This document shows positions 18,801 through 25,858 of a DNA stretch of 64,000 nt, piece by piece. Each line of letters begins with the position of its first letter. Within the stretch, counting starts at the first letter, position 1. The DNA is taken from positions 1 to 64,000 of the forward strand of contig SBGU01000010.1 of assembly GCA_006226495.1 (NCBI GenBank), given 5' to 3'. The position numbers were made by a program, and so were the translations under genes. Under the pieces are notes generated by a model. It worked only from the letters and a program-made list of their open reading frames with translations, did no database searches and was not told the DNA's origin. This DNA comes from Alphaproteobacteria bacterium (GTDB taxonomy: Bacteria; Pseudomonadota; Alphaproteobacteria; Sphingomonadales; Kordiimonadaceae).

Positions 18801-18886
18801 GCGAAACTCGGCGTAGCCGTAACGGCCGCCAGGATAAGCGACATGGTACTGGCGACAGTGCCAGTATTGAGGCCTTTAAGTCTCAT
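15884..18886 (-). CDS. TonB-dependent receptor 1 (Caulobacter type), beta-glucan module
   Basis: 1000 residues from the ATG at 18886, chosen because GGGGAAGGA lies just upstream and a normal signal peptide (ending PSFA) follows. EEIVVTGIRGSL marks the TonB-box/plug entry, VRGFGPDFNLVTLNGRQMPG the plug core, and the chain ends in aromatic Phe (GARYKF), as outer membrane barrels do. It would import oligosaccharides across the outer membrane using TonB energy. It is first in a minus-strand run with SapC, JmjC, halogenase and serine hydrolase. Two regulator-1 operators flank its likely promoter, which links it to the GH3 and GH16 genes. Confidence 0.93.
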   Translation of the reverse strand: MRLKGLNTGTVASTMSLILAAVTATPSFAQDSADSNADTFEEIVVTGIRGSLKQSMDIKRDNRGIVDAISSEDMGKFPDTNLAESLQRITGVSIDRQNGEGSKVTVRGFGPDFNLVTLNGRQMPGSSIEETGASASRSFDFANLAAEGISRVEVYKTGKASIPTGGIGSTINIVTTRPLNAPGLHATIGAKALADTSDLDGTAFAPEFSGLYSNTFADDKFGVAFSGSYQKRNSGYAQASTPNGWRGAYLGSENNWGTLPQIPDGGDESDINVVNRPGPNDVYGVQQSFGYVMTDTKRERINGQLTLQYRPVDTLTATVDYTYAQNKQTTNRHDMSVWFNFGDTSSEWTDGPVAGPVYYSESFGGSKDLSMGAGHLAVKNENKSFGINLDWEPTDQFRVVLDAHSSSATSGSNDPKLGTSAVVSTAAFLTDWTQSVDYSHDFPILSIDFPDGQSGIDASQMLTTGSSFRNSYMQDKIKQAQLHATYEFEDMGFIKSVDFGAVYTENKVRSAFSNAQRDTWGGVGSAADVPDSLFEVLTIGDKFSQVEGHDDPSLQNEMFIFNLQDMVDLIDSQYGACGGDGICIADNFTTDRRTTEKSFAAYAQINNEFEVFERPAHLVLGMRYEDTKVTSRALVPIAVGTQWVANNEFGVIFSDQQDFTELEGSYHHFLPAIDFDFQPLQDVVLRASYSETFTRPGYGDIQGGQTVNQIFRVDGGDGSQGDPGLLPFESKNFDISAEWYYDDASYVSVGYFHKTVDNFIASSEISATPFNLPTPYGGQRYQDAVAALGGSTDLTAIRQWIFENADPSTFEITGTDSSGNYTGNIFGVEGEDPVLSFDITVPVNERRAKLYGWEFAIQHTFWDTGFGMILNYTIVDGDVNFDNEQPASVAQFALVGLSDSANIVGFYDKNGLQARVAYNWRGEFLQGTTTAGGPNNPLYVEPYGQVDISVSYDISDNLTVFAEGINVTNAYNRVHGRHINEVNYLTQTGARYAIGARYKF

Positions 18887-18951
18887 TTTCCTTCCCCTGC
18901 TCGAAGTAGCATTTCCCCGACAGCCCGCCGAAAGTGACCTTACACACGAAT

Positions 18952-18963
18952 GACAGCGCTGTC
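18952..18963. promoter_or_regulatory. LacI-type operator 1d (TBDR 1, proximal)
   Basis: Perfect palindrome GACAGCGCTGTC, 66 bases before the TBDR start, with the same flanks as operator 1a. Confidence 0.85.
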
Positions 18964-18969
18964 TTATTT

Positions 18970-18998
18970 TTGATACCAGTATCGTCATTGTATGTCCA
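18970..18998 (-). promoter_or_regulatory. Candidate sigma-70 promoter for TBDR 1 operon
   Basis: Minus-strand TGGACA (18993-18998), 17-base spacer, TATCAA (18970-18975). It lies between two operators exactly as in the GH3 promoter. Confidence 0.5.
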
Positions 18999-19005
18999 TA
19001 TTTAT

Positions 19006-19021
19006 CTGACAGCGCTGTCAG
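19006..19021. promoter_or_regulatory. LacI-type operator 1e (TBDR 1, distal)
   Basis: Perfect 16-bp palindrome CTGACAGCGCTGTCAG. Its centre is 56 bases from that of operator 1d; the matching pair before GH3 is 55 bases apart. Confidence 0.85.
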
Positions 19022-19161
19022 GCTTTTTTCACGAAATCGTCATAGTTTTTATAGAAGCCATTTCATAACAACGGGTTAAAGGTGTATCCCGAATGTCACA
19101 CCCGGCATGACAATTGTACGCAATGCGCGCAGGCCCGGATGTGACCATGGCCCGCGCAAGA

Positions 19162-19193
19162 CAAAAGGGCCCGCCGGATATTCCGGCAGGCCC
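19162..19193 (-). terminator. Intrinsic terminator of class V aminotransferase gene
   Basis: An 11-bp stem with one mismatch (19167-19177 with 19183-19193) is followed on the minus strand by TTTTG. It starts about 30 bases after the aminotransferase stop codon. Confidence 0.8.
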
Positions 19194-19224
19194 CTGTTTT
19201 CCAGGCGATGATTCTAAGGCGCTG

Positions 19225-20487
19225 TCAGGCGTCCAGGGCTGCCAGCAACCGGTCCATGTCGTCCATCGTGTTGAAGACCGACATCGACGCCCGGAACCGG
19301 TTCTGGGACACCGACAGGCTGATGCCGGCCTCCTTGAATTTGGGCGACAAGGCGGCGCGCGCATTTTCATATACGCAGGTCACCATCGGCGTGCGGCTTT
19401 CCATCGGTGTATAAAGCGTATAACCGCGCTTCGGCAGTTCCTGTTTCAGGTAATCGGTCAGGGTCTGGGCATGCGCCTGGATCGCTTCGACGCCGACGCC
19501 GAGGATATAATCCAGCGAATGATCGAGCTGGGCGATCACCGCATGCGAATGGGTGCCAAGCGCAAACCAGCCGGCGGCCGATTGCTGGAAGGCATAATCG
19601 GCGATGGTGTCGCCCGGTTCGTCGAACGGATAGACATGGGGACGGAAGGCGCTCATGCCATAATAGCCGAAATTGATGCGTTTCAGCTTGTCCTGCACAT
19701 CCTTGCGCACATACAGGAAACCAAGGCCGAAGTCGCCCATCAGCCATTTGTAGCTGGCGCTGGCCGCAAAATCGACGCCACTGGCATGCAGGTCCACAGG
19801 CACACAGCCGGCGGCATGGATGATGTCGGCATAAACATAGGCGCCGGCGGCGTGCGCGATGTCGCACACCGCCTTCAGGTCATGTTCGAACCCGTTGATG
19901 GTGGAGACAAGCGACAGGGCCACGAGCGTTGCGCCGCCCTTCACCGCCGCTTCGATATCGTCAAGCTCGATACGGCCGTCGCGTTCGCGCACCCAGGTCA
20001 CGCGCGTGCCCTGGCGTTCCATTTCTTCATACAGCGGCAAGGAGCCGAAAAAATGCAACGTGTCGGTGACGATATGGGCTTTTTCGTCCGGCAGACCGAG
20101 CGCCTTCAGCACCATCTGCTCACCCGCCGTGGTGCTTTGCACATAGGTGATCTCGTCCTCGTCCGCGTTCACGAGCTTCGCGAACTTGCGGATCGGGCCT
20201 TCGCTGTCCAGATGGTATTCCTCGGTGCCCGGCGCGCGGGTCCGGCTGGCGAAATAGCGTGCCACGGCATCACGCGCGCCCAGGCTCATGGGATGCTGGG
20301 AGCCCGAGTTCAGATAGACCCGGTCGTCCTGCAGGAAACTTTCCCGGTCCGGCAATGTTGTCGGCAAGGCGTCGGGCGCGGCAATTGCGGCGGCCTCGCT
20401 GCTGCGCGCCAGCGCCGGGCGCGCGATCAATCCCATCAGCGGCACACAGCTCGCTGCGGCCAGCCATTCGCGGCGGCTCATTGTCAT
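19225..20487 (-). CDS. Exported class V (cysteine-desulfurase-like) PLP aminotransferase
   Basis: 420 residues. The N-terminus MTMSRREWLA plus a hydrophobic stretch to ALA resembles a Tat signal (twin Arg 5-6), which fits an enzyme that folds around PLP before export. ASASYKW contains the PLP lysine Lys247, and YADIIHAAG holds Asp221, which contacts the pyridine nitrogen. Family members include isopenicillin-N-epimerase-like and cysteine-desulfurase-like enzymes; the reaction cannot be chosen from sequence alone. GGAGG 8 bases before the first ATG supports the start. It diverges from an S10 carboxypeptidase gene, so action on released amino acids or peptides is the contextual guess. Confidence 0.85.
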   Translation of the reverse strand: MTMSRREWLAAASCVPLMGLIARPALARSSEAAAIAAPDALPTTLPDRESFLQDDRVYLNSGSQHPMSLGARDAVARYFASRTRAPGTEEYHLDSEGPIRKFAKLVNADEDEITYVQSTTAGEQMVLKALGLPDEKAHIVTDTLHFFGSLPLYEEMERQGTRVTWVRERDGRIELDDIEAAVKGGATLVALSLVSTINGFEHDLKAVCDIAHAAGAYVYADIIHAAGCVPVDLHASGVDFAASASYKWLMGDFGLGFLYVRKDVQDKLKRINFGYYGMSAFRPHVYPFDEPGDTIADYAFQQSAAGWFALGTHSHAVIAQLDHSLDYILGVGVEAIQAHAQTLTDYLKQELPKRGYTLYTPMESRTPMVTCVYENARAALSPKFKEAGISLSVSQNRFRASMSVFNTMDDMDRLLAALDA

Positions 20488-20710
20488 AACTCTACCCTCC
20501 AGGTCTTTTTCTCATGGCTATCCTAACAAGCCGGGGCGGTTATTTCGCGTCTTTGTTCTGTGGCCCGGCCATGCGTGGGCAAAATATATTCGCCATATCC
20601 GCCTCATGCGCATAATCCATGCACAGGATCGACGATCGGGCCCGAATGAAACATTTTGCTTTCGCGCACGCAGGGTAAAGTAGGACACATAAAAGACGGG
20701 AGGATAGTCC

Positions 20711-22210
20711 ATGCACTCGATCAAGAAATCCCTGTGTTTGCTTGCGCTTCTGTGCCTGCTTGCGCTTCTGGGCGGCCTTGCCCTGCCCCATGGCGCGCAG
20801 GCGGACACAGGGTCCACCATCAAACCGGCCAGCACAAGCCAGACCCTGACCAAGGCCGGCCAGACCATTGCCTACACCGCAAGCTGGTCCGAACTCGTGT
20901 TCAAGGGCGACGATGGCACGGCACGCGCCAGCATATCGGGCACCAGCTATGTGCGCACCGACCTCGGTGACACGACCACACGCCCCATCGTGTTTTTCTT
21001 CAATGGCGGGCCGGGCGCTTCGTCATCACCCCTGCATTTCAGCGCGCTCGGCCCACGCCGGTTCGACGGCAAGCGCGAACGCGGGGTCGTGCGCACGCCG
21101 GTTGAAAACACCGAAAGCATCCTCGATATCGCCGATCTGGTGTTCATCGACCCCGTCGGCACCGGTTTCAGCCGCGAACTGCAGGAAGGCGCCGGCCAGC
21201 AATATTGGAGCATCGACGGCGACGCCGATGCCATGCGCGCTTATATCCGCGACTGGCTGAAAGGCCATGACCGCGAGGCCGCGCCCGTCTTCATTGCCGG
21301 CGAAAGTTATGGCGGCTTCCGGCTGGCGACCATGGCAAAGGACCTTGAAGGCCTGAATGTGCGCGGCCTGATCCTGGTCTCGCCCATGCTGGATGCATCC
21401 GGCAGCAGCGAAGCGCCCGGCAACGACATGCCGCATGTGTTCGATTTTCCGACCATGGCGCTGGCCGCCTGGCACCATGGCCGCGCGGACCATGGCGACA
21501 TGACGGTCGACCAGGTCTGGGCCGCCGCGCGCGCCTTCGCGACCACGGATTATGCCGCCGCCTTGATGGAAGGCGCCACCCTGCCCGCGGACCGGCGCGA
21601 CGCCATGGCGGCCCAAATGGCGCCCTGGCTGGGCCTGCCGGCCGGCATGATTGCCGACGCCAACCTGCGTATCGGCAAACAGGCGTTCCTTGAAGCCCTG
21701 CTGGATGACAGGAACCTGCTGGTCGGTCGGCTGGATACCCGCGTGACCGCCGAGAAAAAGCCGCCGGCGAACCCCGACCGGCCCGCCGCCGCCAACGACC
21801 CGTCCCTGGGCCTTGGCCGTTCGAACGTGATTGTTTCCGCCGAAATCGGCACATACCTGCGCGACACCATCGGGGTCGACACCGACCGGGACTATAATTC
21901 CCTGACCCTGGATGTGAATTTCAAATGGAATTGGGGCGGCGACAGCAAGGCCCCGCGCTTTTATGTCAACCAGGCGCCCAACATTGCCGCCGCCATGGAA
22001 AAGACGCCCGACCTGAAGCTGCTGCTTCTGGGCGGCTATTACGACCTTGCGGTGCCGGTGATGGCCGCGCGTTATGCGGTCAGCCACAGTGGCGCACCCA
22101 TGGACCGGGTTGAAATGCACAGCTTTCCCGCCGGCCATTCACCGTTCGAGGGCGATGCGAACCGGGCCGAATTTGCCCGCGTGATCGCCGCCTTTATCCA
22201 GCAGCCCTGA
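20711..22210 (+). CDS. S10 serine carboxypeptidase-like protein A
   Basis: 499 residues with a signal peptide (1-31). FFFNGGPGAS (96-104) forms the oxyanion region; GESYGG contains nucleophile Ser199; GGYYDLAVP contains Asp445; FPAGHSPF contains His476. This is the S10 alpha/beta-hydrolase set, so it should remove C-terminal residues from peptides in the periplasm or outside. GGGAGG lies 7 bases before the ATG. Bases 20733-20768 duplicate the hydrophobic core of the signal peptide. Two related genes lie at 24356 and 28880. Its 3' end overlaps the convergent JmjC/cupin gene by 17 bases. Confidence 0.92.
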   Translation: MHSIKKSLCLLALLCLLALLGGLALPHGAQADTGSTIKPASTSQTLTKAGQTIAYTASWSELVFKGDDGTARASISGTSYVRTDLGDTTTRPIVFFFNGGPGASSSPLHFSALGPRRFDGKRERGVVRTPVENTESILDIADLVFIDPVGTGFSRELQEGAGQQYWSIDGDADAMRAYIRDWLKGHDREAAPVFIAGESYGGFRLATMAKDLEGLNVRGLILVSPMLDASGSSEAPGNDMPHVFDFPTMALAAWHHGRADHGDMTVDQVWAAARAFATTDYAAALMEGATLPADRRDAMAAQMAPWLGLPAGMIADANLRIGKQAFLEALLDDRNLLVGRLDTRVTAEKKPPANPDRPAAANDPSLGLGRSNVIVSAEIGTYLRDTIGVDTDRDYNSLTLDVNFKWNWGGDSKAPRFYVNQAPNIAAAMEKTPDLKLLLLGGYYDLAVPVMAARYAVSHSGAPMDRVEMHSFPAGHSPFEGDANRAEFARVIAAFIQQP

Positions 22211-23408
22211 CGTCAGATGGCCAGGCGGGCACCGGTTCAAGGAAGCCGGTGCCAAGAAGGCGTTCCACAAGGGCGACGCGCACGGCGTCGCCCCCGTCTG
22301 TCGGGATATCCCGCACCGTGAACTCCGGTGTCGCCGCGATGAAGCGCATCGCATCGGCCACGCCCAGGTGAATAAGGGTCTGCTGGCCCGGCTGGCGAAA
22401 GTCGACAATGTCCGGGGTTACGGCCAGTTGCACCATGGCAAGTTCGGTCCGCCGGAGCCGGCTGTCCGCCGTGACGACTGGCCGCATCTCACTGCGCCGC
22501 AACGGTGGCAGTTCCAGCATCTGGCGGGCCTGCCGGTGCATCAGCGCATCGCGCACAAAAGCGTCGGACTGGCAATATTTATGCAGTTTGTCGACGGCCG
22601 CCCGCACCTGCAAAAGCACCTGCGACATATCGCTGTTGTGCGAAAGCCCGTCAGCCCGGACCCCCAGGTTGCGCCGTATGGTCGGATCAAGGTCCGACAG
22701 GAAATCCAGCGATGCCGCAACCGCATCCCGGACGGTGACCGGTATAAAGCCGATGGCGATATGCACGGACTCGCTTGTGGACTGCACCGTGTGCGGGGTG
22801 CCGCGCGGCACATACAGGAAATCACCGGGCTGCAGGTCGTGTACAGTGTGCGCCCCAAGGTCGGGTTTGCCTTCCCCCAGCGCCTTCCATTTATTGGGCA
22901 ATGTCGGTGCCGCATCCGACACAAACCAGCGTTTGGTGCCGTATAGCTGGATCACGATCACATCAACTTCGTCATGATGCACGGGGGCCAGCAGTTCATC
23001 AGAGCTCCAGAACACCACGACGCCGGCTTCAGTGCCCATCAGCATTTCAAGCGCGCGGGTCAGCCGGTCCAGCGGCGCAGACAGATTGGTCACATCCGGG
23101 ATACGCACGGTATAACCCCGGTCGTGATATTCGCCGATCAACTGGCGGAATTCATCGGGCCCGCCAACGGCACGCGGCATCGGTGGCGGCGCTTCGGGTG
23201 TGCGGATATGGCATGTCAGTGTCGGGGCATAGCGCGCGAAGCCCGACAGGATGGCCTGCCGCGGGTCTTCGCCTGCAATGCACCGACGGGCGGCATCCCC
23301 GCCCAGAAGCGCAAGCGGGCGTTTGCTGACGATCTCGTCAAAAAAACGATCGTATGTACAGGGCGCGAGTGTACGCGCCAGGATTTCCTCGGCATCCCTC
23401 AGGATCAT
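22194..23408 (-). CDS. JmjC/cupin domain protein 2 (cupin_4-like putative oxygenase)
   Basis: 404 residues, no signal peptide. APVHHDEVD gives His144 and Asp146 as the HxD iron ligands; VPRGTPHTV gives His206 as the distal ligand, and the strand PGDFLYVP precedes it. The C-terminal half (about 240-404) is helical and resembles the dimerisation/winged-helix part of ribosomal-oxygenase-like proteins. A protein hydroxylase role is the family expectation. It lies between an S10 peptidase (convergent, 17-base overlap) and an Lrp-type regulator (divergent). The ribosome site is weak. Confidence 0.8.
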   Translation of the reverse strand: MILRDAEEILARTLAPCTYDRFFDEIVSKRPLALLGGDAARRCIAGEDPRQAILSGFARYAPTLTCHIRTPEAPPPMPRAVGGPDEFRQLIGEYHDRGYTVRIPDVTNLSAPLDRLTRALEMLMGTEAGVVVFWSSDELLAPVHHDEVDVIVIQLYGTKRWFVSDAAPTLPNKWKALGEGKPDLGAHTVHDLQPGDFLYVPRGTPHTVQSTSESVHIAIGFIPVTVRDAVAASLDFLSDLDPTIRRNLGVRADGLSHNSDMSQVLLQVRAAVDKLHKYCQSDAFVRDALMHRQARQMLELPPLRRSEMRPVVTADSRLRRTELAMVQLAVTPDIVDFRQPGQQTLIHLGVADAMRFIAATPEFTVRDIPTDGGDAVRVALVERLLGTGFLEPVPAWPSDVRAAG

Positions 23409-23726
23409 GTCGTGTCTCTATTCCCCCAGAGACTTTGCTGTGCGCGATGGCCCGGCAAAGTCCCGGTATTCTACGATACCTTGAGCATGTTTTAGTCGTG
23501 GCACCCCGGCCCCGGGCGCGGGGCCTGATGTGGATGCACATCCTAGAACTGACGCAAATTCACCGAATGTCAATCTACTCGAACGCAGGCACATCAGAAA
23601 TTTAAACAAAAGATTATGCCGGCAATCACAATCCATACTTTCGTTGATACGAACCAGCGAGGGCCTTTCCTGTCAGAGTATTTTTATTTATGCTTCAGAT
23701 AACAACATCAAGCATAGGTTAGCCTC
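23409..23726. other. Divergent intergenic region, JmjC 2 / Lrp
   Basis: 318 bases. The right half (about 23560-23726) is much more AT-rich than the surroundings and probably holds promoters and sites for the Lrp-type protein, but I cannot define a box. No supported gene. Confidence 0.5.
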
Positions 23727-24215
23727 ATGGACAGCGAATTATCCGATTTTGATCTAAAAATACTCGACCAGTTGCAAAAAGACTGCTCCATCTCCAGCGT
23801 CGACCTTGCGGAAAAGGTCGGGCTGTCCCAATCCCCCTGCTGGCGCCGGCTGCAGCGGCTGCGCGAAGAGGGGTATATCAAAAAACAGGTGGCGATCCTC
23901 GACCGGTCGAAATTTGCGCCCATTCCCTATATCTTCGCCTATCTGAAGATGGATGTGCTGACCGACGAGAAACGCGCCGAGTTCATCCGCAAGATCGACG
24001 CCATCCCGGAAATCATGGAATGCCACACCGTCTTCGGTGAAATGGACATCATGATCAAGGTGATGGTCTATTCGATGGACTGGTATCAGTCCTTCATCTT
24101 CAACAGCTTGATGAAGCTGCCGGGGGTGAAGGGTGTGCAGTCGACCGTGACCCTGGGCGAGCTGAAATCCACCACCGCGATCCCGGTCAGGGGCATGCGC
24201 ACGCCGCGCGCATAA
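23727..24215 (+). CDS. Lrp/AsnC-family transcriptional regulator
   Basis: 162 residues. An N-terminal winged helix-turn-helix (about 5-62, with LAEKVGLSQSPCWRRLQRL as recognition region) is followed by a RAM/AsnC effector domain with the pattern GEMDIMIKVM. These proteins form octamers and respond to amino acids. It precedes the peptidase, reductase, amidohydrolase, peptidase and permease run, so amino-acid-dependent control of that module is likely. The start is supported by AGG shortly upstream. Confidence 0.94.
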   Translation: MDSELSDFDLKILDQLQKDCSISSVDLAEKVGLSQSPCWRRLQRLREEGYIKKQVAILDRSKFAPIPYIFAYLKMDVLTDEKRAEFIRKIDAIPEIMECHTVFGEMDIMIKVMVYSMDWYQSFIFNSLMKLPGVKGVQSTVTLGELKSTTAIPVRGMRTPRA

Positions 24216-24229
24216 TTTTTTCGCCCGCG

Positions 24230-24274
24230 GGCGGTTTCGACCGCCTGTTATGCGGCCCTTCGCGCACGGGCCGC
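24230..24274 (+). terminator. Tandem hairpins after Lrp gene
   Basis: GGCGGT-TTCG-ACCGCC (24230-24245) followed by GCGGCCC/GGGCCGC arms (24252-24274). Neither has a clear T run, so this is a possible terminator only. Confidence 0.45.
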
Positions 24275-24355
24275 GAAACAAGCATAATGTATTTCCCCCA
24301 TACAGGTTATTTTATTCGCTGAATGAAGTGACCGTTCGAAGGTTTGGAGGGAAGT

Positions 24356-25858
24356 ATGAATTTTCGCAATCGCGCACGGGCTGCGGCCCTTTTGTTGATG
24401 ACCCTGCCGCTTGCAGCACCCGCCGTGGTGGCCGACGCGGGCGCAGAGCCGCAGTTTCCTGCGGTCCAGCTTGCCCTGCCCACCAGCAAGCACCTGACCG
24501 GCACCTTCCATGGCAAGGCCGTCAGCTACAGCGCCACCATGGCCAAAACGCCGGTCGCCGACGCCGACGGCAAACCGGGCGCCGAACTGGTATCCTTCGC
24601 CTATGTGGCGGACGGCACCAGGGCCGCCGCCGACCGGCCGGTCATGTTTGTGTTCAACGGCGGCCCCATCGTCTCGGCCCAGTATCTGCACATGGGGCTT
24701 CTGGGCCCGAAACGTGTCGCGTTTGACGACGATATCACCACAACCCCCGCCGCCTACAGTATCGTGGACAATGACCTGAGCATCCTGGATGTCGCCGACC
24801 TTGTGTTTGTCGATCCCGCCAGCACCGGCTTCAGCCGTGTGGTCGACGGCAAGGATTTCCGGGACTATTTTTCGGTCAAGGCCGATGCGCAGCAGGTGGC
24901 TGCCTTCATCGCCACCTGGCTGAAGGACAATGAACGCACCAATTCGCCCCTTTATGTGTTCGGGGAAAGTTACGGCACCATGCGCGCGCCTGAAGTGGTG
25001 GGCCAGTTGGCCGCCATGCCCGAACCCATCCTGGCCGACGGCGTGATCCTGTTCGGCCAGGCCGCCAATATCATCGAATATGCCCAGCGGCCGGCGAACA
25101 TCATCAGCTATGTCGCATCCCTGCCGACCCTGACCGCCACCGGCTGGTACCATGGCAAGGTGAAGGCCGGCAAAGGCGGCATCGACGCCCTTCTGTCCAA
25201 ATCCCGCGCTTTCGCGAATGGTGAATATCTGCAGGCGCTGTTTGACGGCAACAGCATCAGCCCCGCGCGCAAGAAATCGGTCGCGAAAAAACTGGAAGCC
25301 TTGTCCGGCATTCCGGCGGACTATTATCTGGCGCACGACCTGCGCATTTCCAAGGAAGAATACCGGCAGGAACTTCTGAAGGACCAAAAGCTGCTGCTGG
25401 GCCGCGCGGATGCGCGTTATACCGCCCCGATCACGGACAAGGGCCGGGCGCCCGACCCGTCAGGCGTGCTGTCGAATGCGCTGCAGGATGAATTCCGCAC
25501 CTATCTGGGCGCCACCTTCGGCATCCAGGACACCTCGGCCTACATGAACGCGGCACCTGTGAAAGGCCTGGGCGACTGGGACTGGGGCGCGGCTGGCGGT
25601 CCGTTTGCCGATTTCCCGTACCAGAAGCCGCTCAATATGCTGATGGAAAAGAACCCGAAGTTCCGCGTCATGGTCTCCAACGGTTATTATGATACCCAGA
25701 CCACCATGGGCGCGGCTGAATATCTGGTCAAACAGGCCGGCTGGCCCAAGGACCGCACGGAACTGAAATATTACCCCGGCGGGCACATGGCCTATACGAT
25801 CGGCGCCACCGCCGTGGCCGTGACCGACGACCTGCGCGCCTTCGTCGGGGGCAAATAA
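24356..25858 (+). CDS. S10 serine carboxypeptidase-like protein B
   Basis: 500 residues from the ATG at 24356, which GGAGGGAAG precedes; a TTG 12 bases upstream lies inside that ribosome site and is rejected. Signal peptide 1-26. FVFNGGPIVSAQ is the oxyanion region, GESYGT holds Ser205, NGYYDTQTT Asp446 and YPGGHMAY His477. It shares the triad with S10 proteins A and C but is diverged from both, so specificity may differ. Its TAA overlaps the ATG of the next gene by one base: first gene of a tightly packed operon. Confidence 0.92.
   Translation: MNFRNRARAAALLLMTLPLAAPAVVADAGAEPQFPAVQLALPTSKHLTGTFHGKAVSYSATMAKTPVADADGKPGAELVSFAYVADGTRAAADRPVMFVFNGGPIVSAQYLHMGLLGPKRVAFDDDITTTPAAYSIVDNDLSILDVADLVFVDPASTGFSRVVDGKDFRDYFSVKADAQQVAAFIATWLKDNERTNSPLYVFGESYGTMRAPEVVGQLAAMPEPILADGVILFGQAANIIEYAQRPANIISYVASLPTLTATGWYHGKVKAGKGGIDALLSKSRAFANGEYLQALFDGNSISPARKKSVAKKLEALSGIPADYYLAHDLRISKEEYRQELLKDQKLLLGRADARYTAPITDKGRAPDPSGVLSNALQDEFRTYLGATFGIQDTSAYMNAAPVKGLGDWDWGAAGGPFADFPYQKPLNMLMEKNPKFRVMVSNGYYDTQTTMGAAEYLVKQAGWPKDRTELKYYPGGHMAYTIGATAVAVTDDLRAFVGGK

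Larger units (their letters stand above)
18887..19224. other. Intergenic region upstream of TBDR 1
   Basis: 338 bases. The left half holds the two operators and promoter of the TBDR operon; the right part holds the terminator of the minus-strand aminotransferase gene. I see no gene in it. Confidence 0.7.

Noticed and set aside
15677-18937. 1086-codon plus-strand frame opposite TBDR 1
   Set aside because: Antisense to a certain receptor gene; high GC keeps stops rare. No recognisable domain in its translation.
18971-18982. Short inverted repeat GATAC-CA-GTATC between the TBDR 1 operators
   Set aside because: Arms of five bases inside the promoter spacer and absent from the matching GH3 promoter; most likely chance.
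23530-23757. 75-codon plus-strand frame in the AT-rich region
   Set aside because: It overlaps the start of the Lrp gene, lacks a ribosome site and has no recognisable motif.
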